This document shows, one piece after another, positions 51,557 to 60,033 of a stretch of DNA of 64,000 nt. Positions within the stretch are counted from its first letter, which is position 1. The number at the start of each line of letters is the position of its first letter. The notes under the pieces were generated by a model. It was not told the DNA's origin and made no database searches. It worked only from the letters and a program-made list of their open reading frames with translations. The stretch lies in contig NZ_JARNTV010000018.1 of the NCBI RefSeq assembly GCF_029433115.1, positions 1 to 64,000 on the forward strand. The letters are read 5' to 3'. Both the position numbers and the translations under genes were made by a program. This DNA is from Sphingomonas sp. AOB5 (GTDB taxonomy: Bacteria > Pseudomonadota > Alphaproteobacteria > Sphingomonadales > Sphingomonadaceae).

Positions 51557-52918
51557 ATGAACGATCCAGTCGCACGCCAGAAGGTGCTTTATCCGGATGC
51601 GCCGAAGGGCTCGCTCGCGGTGAAGCGTCCGGAGGTGGACAATAGCGGGGTGTCGATCACCGGCGATCGCTATTACCGCAAGGACATTTTCGAGCAGGAA
51701 TGGGATCGGATCTGGACGCGGACCTGGCACCTTGCCGGCCCGCTGTGCGACCTGAAGCAGCCGGGCGACTTCTTCACCTACGACTTCATGCATGAGAGCT
51801 TTCTCATCACGATGCTGGCCGACCGCTCGGTCCGCGCCTTCTACAATGTCTGTCCGCATCGCGGGAACCGACTGGTCTATACCGAACATGGTTCGATGGA
51901 GGCGTTCACCTGCCTCTACCACGCCTGGTCGTTCGCCAACGATGGCCGCCGCCTTTCGATCAAGGATCCGGAGAGCTTCGAGGGGGTCGATACCTCGCGC
52001 GCGGATTGCCTGAGCGCGGTCCGCTGCGAAGTGCATGCCGGGCTGGTCTGGATCAGCATGAACGAGGATGCGCTGCCGGTGAAGGAAGCGCTTGGGCTGC
52101 CCGAAGGGCTGCTGGAATCGTATCGCCTAGGCGAGATGGTCACGGTCAGCCGGCAGGTGCAGGAAGTCACCGGTAACTGGAAGCTGGCGCTCGAGAATGT
52201 GATCGAGGGCTATCATTTCGACGTGGTCCACGAGCCGTTCCGCATGCCCGAGTTCGTCAATCCGATGGGCATCCAGTACGATCTGCACGGCAATGGCGCG
52301 AGCGGCTGGTTCGCGCCGTTCGGTCAGCCGACCGCCAAGGGCGATCAGACGGTGCTGAACGATTCGCTCAAGGGCTTCCTTAAAAATGCCGGCGTCGATC
52401 CCGAGACCTTCACCGGGACGGCACTGGATGTCCGGCCGACCGTCCAGAAGCTCAAGCGCGATCATGCGATCGCGGCCGGCTTCGACGTCACCGGCTTCAT
52501 CGACGAGCAGTTCACCGATGCCTGGGGCGTGAATGCCTTTCCCAACACGCTGCTCGCGATGAATTTCGAAGTGGTGCTGCTCCAGCGTTTGCAGCCGCAT
52601 CCCAAGGATCCCGAGCGCTATTTCATGACGCCGATCGTGCTCTATCGTCCCGGTTCGGTGTCGGGCACCGGCCTGCCGCCCTATCTCAGCGTGCCGGGCA
52701 TGGACCTAGACCCGCAGACGATCCCCGCGACGCGGCGCTATTCGATCGAGGACGGCTTCCAACTGGGGCCGCTGATCGAGCAGGATGTCGACATCATCGA
52801 GAAGACGATGCTCGGGGTGAAGTCGCGCGGGTTCAAGGGGCCGATCTGGGGCGAGCAGGAACAGCGCCTGCGGCACTTCCATGCCGAGTACGACCGGTAC
52901 ATGAATGGCGAAAAATGA
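51557..52918 (+). CDS. Rieske non-heme iron oxygenase, alpha subunit
   Basis: A 453-residue ring-hydroxylating oxygenase alpha subunit. The Rieske motif has CPHRG and CLYHAW. The mononuclear iron site is ENVIEGYHFDVVH with H220 and H225, and the likely third ligand is D410. The bridging residue, usually aspartate, is E217. No small beta subunit gene lies next to it, suggesting an alpha-only oligomer. It would hydroxylate or demethylate an aromatic acid. AraC, LysR and an AAHS carrier surround it. Confidence 0.92.
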   Translation: MNDPVARQKVLYPDAPKGSLAVKRPEVDNSGVSITGDRYYRKDIFEQEWDRIWTRTWHLAGPLCDLKQPGDFFTYDFMHESFLITMLADRSVRAFYNVCPHRGNRLVYTEHGSMEAFTCLYHAWSFANDGRRLSIKDPESFEGVDTSRADCLSAVRCEVHAGLVWISMNEDALPVKEALGLPEGLLESYRLGEMVTVSRQVQEVTGNWKLALENVIEGYHFDVVHEPFRMPEFVNPMGIQYDLHGNGASGWFAPFGQPTAKGDQTVLNDSLKGFLKNAGVDPETFTGTALDVRPTVQKLKRDHAIAAGFDVTGFIDEQFTDAWGVNAFPNTLLAMNFEVVLLQRLQPHPKDPERYFMTPIVLYRPGSVSGTGLPPYLSVPGMDLDPQTIPATRRYSIEDGFQLGPLIEQDVDIIEKTMLGVKSRGFKGPIWGEQEQRLRHFHAEYDRYMNGEK

Positions 52919-52942
52919 GCCGGATGACGCGGGGAAGATGAG

Positions 52943-54301
52943 ATGAGCACCAAACCGGCGGTCGACATCGTTAGGTTCCTCGAGGATCGGCGCTTCGGCT
53001 GGTGGCATGCGAAGATCATGCTTCTCTGCTTCCTGATGCTCCTCGTCGAGGGCATGGACTATAACGCGCTGGCAGTGGCCGCGCCGTCGCTCATCCGCGG
53101 CTGGCAGGTGTCGAAGAGCGAGATCGGCATCGCCTTTGCGGTCAGCAATCTTGCGGTGCTGGTCGGAACACTGGCGTTCAGCGCGCTCGGCGACCGGTTC
53201 GGCCGGCGGCTCGGCATCATCGTCGGCGTGCTGCTGTACAGCGTGCCCAGCCTCTGCACGGCGTTCGCGAGTTCGGTCGGCGAACTATACCTGCTGCGCT
53301 TCATCGCCGGACTCGGCATGGGCGGCGTGATGCCCAATGCGATCGCGCTGCTTACCGAGATCGCGCCAAAAGGCCTCAAGTCCCGTATCGTGATGATCCC
53401 GTTCATCGGGATCGGGCTGGGCGTGGCGGCGATCGGCGGGGTGGCTGCGGCCTTCATTCCGAAGTTCGGTTGGCCGGCGGTGTTCCTGATTCCCGGCGTA
53501 TCGGGGCTGATCGTCTGTGTGGCGCTGGTGCTGTGGCTGCCGGAATCGATCCGCTATCTGACCGTGGCCAAGCCGGACTCGCCCCAACTCGACAAGGCAT
53601 TGCGGGCATTGGATCCGAGCCTCGACGCGAGCTCGGTCGCCTCCGGTCCGGGCAACCATGCTCCCGCCGCGCGGCCGGGCCTCGGTATCCTGCTCCGCCG
53701 CGAGAACGGGCTGATGAACCTGCTGCTGTGGCTGTGCTTCGCGTTCGAATATCTGACCTTCATCATCCTCGCGAGCTGGCTGCCCCTGATCCTCGAAACG
53801 GCAGGGCTGTCGCCGACCGAAGCCTCGCTCACCTTCGCCTATGTCGGGCTGGCCAATCTCGGCACCCAGCTGCTGATCGCGATGTTCCTCGATCGCTATC
53901 ATTTCGGGGCGATGCTCGTCGCGACGCTCGTCACCATGGCCTGCTTTATCGGCTTCGGCATGCCGGGACTGGACAAGACCAGCCTGATGGCGATCACCGT
54001 GCTGCTGGTTGCGGCTTCCGGCGCGACGCACAGCGCGCTGAACGGGCTGGTCGGCAATGTCTATCCGACCAACATCCGCGCCACCGCGGTCGGCATCGCA
54101 TCGGGCTTCGGCCGTGCCGCCTTCATCGGCGGGCCGGTGCTCGGCGGCTATCTGCTGGCGCAGGCCTTGCCCTTCCAGACGCTGACGCTGCTGATCATGG
54201 GGCCGTATCTTCCGGTCGCGCTGATCTGCCTGCTGCTCGCCCGGCTCTATACCGGCAAGGTCGCGGAGGCGCGGGCGCTCGATCGCGAGGCTTCGGCCTA
54301 G
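52943..54301 (+). CDS. MFS transporter, aromatic acid:H+ symporter (AAHS) type
   Basis: A 452-residue MFS protein with about twelve membrane spans. MLLVEGMDYNALAVAAP in helix 1 and LGDRFGRRLG between helices 2 and 3 are typical of AAHS carriers such as PcaK and BenK, where the acidic residue of helix 1 is used in proton coupling. It follows the Rieske oxygenase by 24 bases and so probably imports its aromatic acid substrate. The stop overlaps the convergent AraC stop (CTAG). Confidence 0.88.
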   Translation: MSTKPAVDIVRFLEDRRFGWWHAKIMLLCFLMLLVEGMDYNALAVAAPSLIRGWQVSKSEIGIAFAVSNLAVLVGTLAFSALGDRFGRRLGIIVGVLLYSVPSLCTAFASSVGELYLLRFIAGLGMGGVMPNAIALLTEIAPKGLKSRIVMIPFIGIGLGVAAIGGVAAAFIPKFGWPAVFLIPGVSGLIVCVALVLWLPESIRYLTVAKPDSPQLDKALRALDPSLDASSVASGPGNHAPAARPGLGILLRRENGLMNLLLWLCFAFEYLTFIILASWLPLILETAGLSPTEASLTFAYVGLANLGTQLLIAMFLDRYHFGAMLVATLVTMACFIGFGMPGLDKTSLMAITVLLVAASGATHSALNGLVGNVYPTNIRATAVGIASGFGRAAFIGGPVLGGYLLAQALPFQTLTLLIMGPYLPVALICLLLARLYTGKVAEARALDREASA

Positions 54302-55245
54302 CCGTTCTGCGCGCGGCGATATTCGCGGGGCGTCAGCTGGAACTGGCGCTTGAATGCCTGGGCGAACGCAGTGTCCGAACGGTAGCCGGCCTCTTCGGCG
54401 ATGGTCGAGACCGGCTTGCCGGTGGTCGCCAGCTGGCTCGACGCCAGATGCAGCCGCCAGTCGGTGAGATAGTCGCCCGGCGACTTGCCGACGAGGATGT
54501 GGAACTTCTTGGCGAACACCGCGCGTGACATCGTCGCGATCTCGGCCAGTCCTGCGACCGTCCAGTGGTGCTGGGGCCGCTCATGGATGGCAGTCACTGC
54601 GCGGGCGATGCGCGGATCGGACAGGCTGCGCAGCCAGCCGGACGTCTGCTCGGGCTGGAGCCTGAGGTGCGCGCGGATGATGCTGATGAACACCAGCTCG
54701 GCCAGTCGCTCGGCCGTGGCGACATAGCCGGGGCCCGGCGCGACTTCCTCGCTTTCGAGGAACTCCCTGGCCGATTGCATGGTGGCGAGGAGATGGCTGT
54801 CGCTGTTGCTCAGGTAGATATAGGGCGGCAGCGCGGCGAGCAGGGGGTTCCGCTTCGTATCGCCAAAGCCGAACACCGCGCTGATCGCGCGTGTCGCCGG
54901 TCCGTCGCCATCGCCATAGGCCAGCCGTCGCGGCGCCGTCAGCTTGACCGAATTGGACCAGGGCAAGGGCGGGAAGGCCGTTTCCCACGCGATCGGCTCC
55001 ACCTCGGGATCGGACGCGATCGAATAGGACTGCCCATGCAGCGCAAGGATCAGATCGCCTTCCTGCATCCGGATCGGCGCCATCCCGTCAAAGGTAAGCC
55101 AGCACGCGCTGCCGACGATCGACAGGAAGAAGGGTTCGGCGAAGCCGGGCTTGGTGACGAAGCCCCAGGGCGCCCGAAAGTCGCAGATGTGCCAACCGCT
55201 CGCCTTCAGGCGAACCGTCGCCAGCACGTTGCTGAGCAGGTCCAT
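54298..55245 (-). CDS. AraC-family transcriptional regulator (cupin_6/RhaS-like)
   Basis: A 315-residue regulator. The N-terminal cupin-like domain is followed by a C-terminal AraC double helix-turn-helix with VAGLAEIATMSRAVFAKKFH, PGDYLTDWRLHLA, STIAEEAGYRSDTAFAQAFKR and PREYRRAQNG. The ATG at 55245 follows GGAG by six bases; an ATG at 55257 follows GGAGAGG with no spacer. It is divergent from the amidohydrolase at 55464, which it probably controls. Confidence 0.88.
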   Translation of the reverse strand: MDLLSNVLATVRLKASGWHICDFRAPWGFVTKPGFAEPFFLSIVGSACWLTFDGMAPIRMQEGDLILALHGQSYSIASDPEVEPIAWETAFPPLPWSNSVKLTAPRRLAYGDGDGPATRAISAVFGFGDTKRNPLLAALPPYIYLSNSDSHLLATMQSAREFLESEEVAPGPGYVATAERLAELVFISIIRAHLRLQPEQTSGWLRSLSDPRIARAVTAIHERPQHHWTVAGLAEIATMSRAVFAKKFHILVGKSPGDYLTDWRLHLASSQLATTGKPVSTIAEEAGYRSDTAFAQAFKRQFQLTPREYRRAQNG

Positions 55246-55463
55246 CCGGTGCTCCATCCTCTCCGTGTATCCGCATAGCCGGGTTCGGCCGGTCCGACGA
55301 GCGCCCGGTGGCCCCGGCCGGATGCAATCGAGACGATCGCTTGGGAATCTCAGACGGTCTCGCGTTGCCGCGCCGAGCAGCCGGTCCGTATCGTCAGCCT
55401 GCGATTAACGCGCCTCCGCCCTGCATCGAAGGGCGGTGCGCATCTTTCAGGAGAGGGTTTCCG

Positions 55464-56666
55464 ATGCGGAACGGGTACAAGGCAATCGACGTCGATCTTC
55501 ACATCATGGAGCCGCTCGACCTGTGGGAAAAGCGGTTGCCGGAGCCGTACCGCTCCGCCACCCGCTACCACGCGCCGGGCGGTGTCGAGATGCACGGCAA
55601 TTACGAGCTTGGCGTCGGCGACCAGAAATGGATCGTGAAGAGCCCGATCATCTCGGGCCAGGCCAAGCGGCGTTGGGCCGATCCGGCGGCGAAGCATCTG
55701 CTTGACTTCAACCGCCACCCGACACCGGAGCTGATGCTGGAAGGCATGGCCGCCGAAGGGCTGGACGTGGCGGCGATCATTCCGTCGATGACCTTCCAGC
55801 TCACCTCCGCCGACAATGCTGACCCCAAGCACATCCTGGCGATCTGCCGCGCCTATAACGACTGGATCGCCGAATTCTGCTCGCAGCATCGCGACCGGCT
55901 GCGCTTCTGGGCATGGGTGCCGCGCCACGATGCCGAGCTGGCGGCCGAGGAAGCCAATCGCTGCGTTAAGGAGCTTGGCGCCGACGGCGTTGCGATGACG
56001 CTGGGCGCGGTCGGCGGGCGGCTGCTGACCGACCCGCATTTCGAACAGCTCTGGACCGAGACGGAGAATCTGGGCGTTCCGTTCGGCCTCCATGTCTGGG
56101 GCGCCAACGCAACCCTCGCCGACGATACCGGCCGCCGTTACTGGAAGCAGCCTTCCGGCTTCGGCATCGGCAGCATCTTCTCGGGCATCCTCCAGGGCAT
56201 GAGCAGCGTGCCCGAGCTGATCTACAGCGGTGTGCTGGAGCGCCATCCAGGCCTGCGCGTCCTCACCATGGAAACCGGCAATACCTGGCTGATCTACCTG
56301 CTCGATCGCATGGACGAGAAGTGGGAAAAATATGAGCAAGAGATCGGCGAGACCTATGGCGTCAAGCTGTCCATGCCGCCGAGCGAGTATTTCAAGCGGC
56401 AATGCTATGTGACGTGCGAGGGCGAGGAGAAGGGCCTCAATTACCTGCTCGACATGGGGCTGGCCGACAATCTCACCTTCAGCACCGATTATCCGCACCA
56501 TGATTCGCCCTGGCCGCTCGCGACCCAGAACTTCCTCGATCAGGAACTGGGTGACGAAGCGAACCGCAAGATCCTGTGGGAGAATTCGCTCGACCTGTTC
56601 AAGTGGCGCGATCTGCCCGACGGCACCTGCGCCGATGCCGGGCAGGCGAGCGAGAAAGCCGCCTGA
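55464..56666 (+). CDS. Amidohydrolase family 2 protein (ACMSD/LigW-like)
   Basis: A 400-residue TIM-barrel hydrolase or decarboxylase. DVDLHIMEP gives the N-terminal metal-binding pattern, FGLHVWG a histidine, and STDYPHHDSPWP the catalytic aspartate at the C-terminus. The layout fits the ACMSD-like non-oxidative decarboxylase and hydrolase group that acts on aromatic acids or ring-cleavage products. AGGAGAGGG is upstream of the ATG. It is followed by a hairpin and a TonB receptor gene. Confidence 0.88.
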   Translation: MRNGYKAIDVDLHIMEPLDLWEKRLPEPYRSATRYHAPGGVEMHGNYELGVGDQKWIVKSPIISGQAKRRWADPAAKHLLDFNRHPTPELMLEGMAAEGLDVAAIIPSMTFQLTSADNADPKHILAICRAYNDWIAEFCSQHRDRLRFWAWVPRHDAELAAEEANRCVKELGADGVAMTLGAVGGRLLTDPHFEQLWTETENLGVPFGLHVWGANATLADDTGRRYWKQPSGFGIGSIFSGILQGMSSVPELIYSGVLERHPGLRVLTMETGNTWLIYLLDRMDEKWEKYEQEIGETYGVKLSMPPSEYFKRQCYVTCEGEEKGLNYLLDMGLADNLTFSTDYPHHDSPWPLATQNFLDQELGDEANRKILWENSLDLFKWRDLPDGTCADAGQASEKAA

Positions 56667-56678
56667 CCGACGCCGATT

Positions 56679-56711
56679 GCGGGCCGGCCCGACAGGAGCC
56701 GGCCGGCCCGC
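56679..56711. terminator. GC-rich hairpin after amidohydrolase gene
   Basis: GCGGGCCGG (56679-56687) and CCGGCCCGC (56703-56711) form a nine-base stem with a 15-base loop, 12 bases after the stop. There is no T-tract, so it is a possible terminator only. Confidence 0.4.
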
Positions 56712-56738
56712 CGCTACCGGATCGCTATGCCGATCCAG

Positions 56739-56770
56739 CATCGTCCGAACGCTTTTGCCATACTGAAGCG
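56739..56770 (+). promoter_or_regulatory. TTGCCATCCT element, copy 3
   Basis: This site reads CATCGTCCGAACG and then CTTTTGCCATACTGAAGCG, close to copy 2 at 50638. It lies 124 bases before the TonB receptor start at 56894. The receptor is thus probably regulated together with the Rieske and monooxygenase genes. Confidence 0.55.
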
Positions 56771-56893
56771 AGCGCGGCCGTGGACTAATCAGTGCTGGTA
56801 ATAATGCAGCTGGCGGCGTGTGGTGTCTCACCTTTCGACCTCCGGCGCGAAAACTGGTCCGCGCGGCAAAGCGCGGCTATTGGGAGGGGAAGA

Positions 56894-59578
56894 ATGCGAA
56901 ACTCATTTCTCGGTGTGAGCGCCGCCGCGATGCTGGCCGGACTGCTCAGCGCGGCCGGTGCCACGCCCGCTTTCGCGCAGGATGCGCAGGCCAAGGACGA
57001 GCAGGACGGGATTCCCGAAATCGTCGTCACCGCGCAGAAGCGCGAGGAAAGCCTGCAGGACGTCCCGCTGGCGGTCACCAGCCTCTCCGAAGAGTCGCTG
57101 AAATCGCGCGGGGTTTCCGGCGCCGAGGATCTGCGGACTCAGGTTCCCAACCTGTCCTTCTCGCGCACGACCGTGGACAATTTCAACGTCCAGATCCGCG
57201 GCATCGGCACGCCGCTGGTCGATCCGTCGGCGGATTCGGCCGTGGGCATCCACGTCAACAACGTGCCGCTCACGACGAGCCGGATCGGCGATACCGATTT
57301 CTTCGATGTCGAGCGCGTGGAGGTGCTTCGCGGTCCCCAGGGCACGCTCTATGGCCGCAACGCCACCGCGGGCGTCGTCAACGTCATCACCGCCAAGCCG
57401 AAGCGCGACTTCTCCGCCTCGCTGACCGCCGGGATGGGCAATTACGGCGAGATGAAGTTCACCGGCTATGTGAATGCGCCGCTCGGCAACATGTTCTCGC
57501 TCCGTGCCGCCGGCTACTATCTCAGCCGCGAAGGCTATTCGCAGAACACCTTCACCGGCAACGATGCCGATGATCGCAAGCTGTGGGCGACCCGCCTGAC
57601 GCTCGGCTTCGAGCCGGCGAGTGGCTTCCGTTCCTACCTGATGTGGGAGCATTTCTACGAGAATGACCGCCGCCAGTCTTCGTCGCGGCTGGCCTGCACG
57701 CCGGACCCCGGCCCGGCGACTGTGGGTGGCGTGGCGACCAATCCGGTGACGCGCGGCCTGCTGAGCCAGGGCTGTCTGCCGGGTTCGCTCTATTCGCCGG
57801 CGGCGCTTGGCGCCCCCAATACGCTGGGCACGATCGAGGGAATCATCGGTCTGCTGACCGGAACGATCAACAACAACTTCAACGCCGGCGTGTCGCAATC
57901 GACCGACTATCGGCAGTTCGCCTCGGCGATCGATCCGAAGTATCGCGCGCGCAACGATCTCGTCGAACTGAACCTCGAATGGGACGTGGCGCCGGGCCTG
58001 CAATTCAGCTCGCTGACTTCCTATTCGGAGGATCACAGCTATCGCCGCGCGGCGGTGCCGACGCACATTCCGACCAACCGCTTCAATACCACGGCGCTGA
58101 CGCCGGGCGGGGTGCTCAGCGATCCGCAACTGGGGTCGATCACTTTCCCGCAGAGCTTCCAGATCATCAAGAACGACACCACGCAATGGACGCAGGAACT
58201 GCGGCTCCAGTCCGATTTCGATGGCCCGATCAACTTCAACGTCGGCGGCATCTATATCGACTATGAGACCGAAGCGGACTTCTACCTTGTCACGTCGTCG
58301 TTCAACCTGCTGTCGCGGGTGCAGAATCTCGGCGGCGCGGGCATCTATATCGATCCCAATCCGGAGCCGGACGGCACCGGCCATAATTACCTGCGCAACT
58401 ATCGGCCCTATCATCTCGAGGCCAAGGCCGCGTTCGGCGAACTCTATTACCGTCCGGTGGAAACGCTCACCCTGACGCTGGGCCTGCGCTACACCGACGA
58501 TCTCAAGCGTGGCACCGACTATCCGTCGATGCTGTTGCAGCCCGGACGCGGACTGGTGGCTGGCGCGCAGCTGGAGGCGCAGTTCCAGGAAGTCACCGGC
58601 CGCTTCAACATCGACTGGAAGCCGGACCTCGGCTTCACGGACTCGAGCATGTTCTATCTGTCGGCCTCACGCGGTTACAAGGGTGGCGGGTTCAACCAGC
58701 CGGCCGCGGCGGCGCTGGTCAACGTGCCGGCGACCTATCGGCCGGAGTTCGTCAACGCCCTCGAAGGCGGGATGAAGAACACGCTGTTCGACGGCCGTCT
58801 GGTCTTCAACGCCACGGCCTTTTATTACGACTATAAGGGCTTCCAGATCTCGAAGTTCGCGAACCTGATCCCGGTCAACGAGAATGTCGATGCGAGCGTC
58901 TATGGCGCCGAGATCGAGACGATTATCCAGCCGGTCCGCAATCTTCGCCTGAACGCGACCCTTGGCCTGCTGCATTCCGAGATCGGCAACAGCAGCTCGA
59001 TCGATCTGCTCAACCGGACGCAAGGGGATCCGACCCTCACGCTGGTCAAGAGCACGCAGGCCAATTGCGTGATATCCACCACCAGCGCGGCGGCGATCCT
59101 GACCGCGATCAACGCCGGCACGCTGCCTGCCAGCGCACTGGTCGGGGTTTGCGGCGGCGCGCTGGCCGGGTCATTCGGCGCGGTGCCAACGGCGGGCCGC
59201 GCCGCCAATCTGAAGGGCAACGAACTGCCGAACGCGCCGAAATGGACGCTGTCGGTCGGCGCGCAGTACCGGCTGGATATCAGCACCAGCTGGAGTGCGA
59301 CGTTGCGCGGCGATTATTACCAGCAGGGCCGCAGCTTCAACCGGATCTACAATTCGCCGGTGGACCTGGTCAAAGGCTGGCGGAACCTGAACCTGTCGCT
59401 GCGGGTCGCGCATGAGCCGAGCCAGTTCGACGTGAACTTCTACATCCGCAACGTCACCGACGAGCAGGCGATCCTGTCCGGCCCGGCCGCGGGCCTGAAC
59501 GACATCAACGGCTTGGGCACGTCGCTGTTCGTGAACGCGCCGCGTACCTATGGCATGAGCCTGACCAAGCGCTTCTGA
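56894..59578 (+). CDS. TonB-dependent receptor (copy 4)
   Basis: An 894-residue outer-membrane receptor. The ATG at 56894 has GGGAGGGG upstream; a longer frame to 56792 lacks support. The signal peptide ends at TPAFAQDA. EIVVTAQKREESLQDVPLAV is the well-known start of the plug in sphingomonad receptors of the FyuA/catabolic type, followed by VEVLRGPQGTLYGRNATAGVVN. The barrel ends in MSLTKRF. It differs from the other three receptors in plug type. Its terminator is a strong hairpin at 59624. Cargo is probably an aromatic acid or conjugate. Confidence 0.93.
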   Translation: MRNSFLGVSAAAMLAGLLSAAGATPAFAQDAQAKDEQDGIPEIVVTAQKREESLQDVPLAVTSLSEESLKSRGVSGAEDLRTQVPNLSFSRTTVDNFNVQIRGIGTPLVDPSADSAVGIHVNNVPLTTSRIGDTDFFDVERVEVLRGPQGTLYGRNATAGVVNVITAKPKRDFSASLTAGMGNYGEMKFTGYVNAPLGNMFSLRAAGYYLSREGYSQNTFTGNDADDRKLWATRLTLGFEPASGFRSYLMWEHFYENDRRQSSSRLACTPDPGPATVGGVATNPVTRGLLSQGCLPGSLYSPAALGAPNTLGTIEGIIGLLTGTINNNFNAGVSQSTDYRQFASAIDPKYRARNDLVELNLEWDVAPGLQFSSLTSYSEDHSYRRAAVPTHIPTNRFNTTALTPGGVLSDPQLGSITFPQSFQIIKNDTTQWTQELRLQSDFDGPINFNVGGIYIDYETEADFYLVTSSFNLLSRVQNLGGAGIYIDPNPEPDGTGHNYLRNYRPYHLEAKAAFGELYYRPVETLTLTLGLRYTDDLKRGTDYPSMLLQPGRGLVAGAQLEAQFQEVTGRFNIDWKPDLGFTDSSMFYLSASRGYKGGGFNQPAAAALVNVPATYRPEFVNALEGGMKNTLFDGRLVFNATAFYYDYKGFQISKFANLIPVNENVDASVYGAEIETIIQPVRNLRLNATLGLLHSEIGNSSSIDLLNRTQGDPTLTLVKSTQANCVISTTSAAAILTAINAGTLPASALVGVCGGALAGSFGAVPTAGRAANLKGNELPNAPKWTLSVGAQYRLDISTSWSATLRGDYYQQGRSFNRIYNSPVDLVKGWRNLNLSLRVAHEPSQFDVNFYIRNVTDEQAILSGPAAGLNDINGLGTSLFVNAPRTYGMSLTKRF

Positions 59579-59623
59579 GGCAGGCGGCGCCGCGCCGCTC
59601 TCCGCGCCGCCGTCCGCTTTGCG

Positions 59624-59653
59624 AAAGGCCCGCCGGGATCCGGCGGGCCTTTT
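59624..59653 (+). terminator. Rho-independent terminator
   Basis: AAAGGCCCGCCGG and CCGGCGGGCCTTT form a 13-base stem around a three-base loop, followed by T. It lies 46 bases after the TonB receptor stop and is the clearest intrinsic terminator in the window. Confidence 0.85.
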
Positions 59654-59790
59654 CATATGCGTGCGGTCGGAGTGCATGGCGGTGCAGGTTCAGACGATCG
59701 CGCTGGAATACGAGACGTACCCGCGTTGCCGCCTGTCCGTCGCCGTCCCTAGGCTCTGGCTTCGCAACGGGGTTTTAACGGGGAGAGGAA

Positions 59791-60033
59791 ATGAACCATC
59801 ACGCAGCCACAAGTGACCGCAGCCCCGCATGGAGCGCGGATCGGCCCCGATCTTCCACTACGATCGATGCGGTGATCCACGCCTATCAGCAACTGATCGG
59901 CCATGGCGTGGGCGAGGCATGGGCGCTCGAGGCCGCGCGCCGCGTCTTCGGCTATCACGAGCCGCACCTCTCGATCCAAACCGCGAGAGCCATTGTCGGC
60001 GAGATCGTGGCGCGCGGCGTCAGACCGGCATAG
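59791..60033 (+). CDS. Small hypothetical protein (80 aa)
   Basis: An 80-residue protein with GGGGAGAGG placed six bases before the ATG, a strong reason to accept it. It begins MNHHAATSDRSP and continues with a helical stretch, AVIHAYQQLIGHGVGEAWALEAARRVFGYH, shown here in parts as AVIHAYQQLIGHG and AWALEAARRVFGYH. It is basic, without a signal or membrane span. I do not recognise a family. The 3' end overlaps the convergent TAXI-type gene by 14 bases. Its position after the TonB receptor and before the TAXI gene suggests that it belongs to the aromatic module. Confidence 0.6.
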   Translation: MNHHAATSDRSPAWSADRPRSSTTIDAVIHAYQQLIGHGVGEAWALEAARRVFGYHEPHLSIQTARAIVGEIVARGVRPA

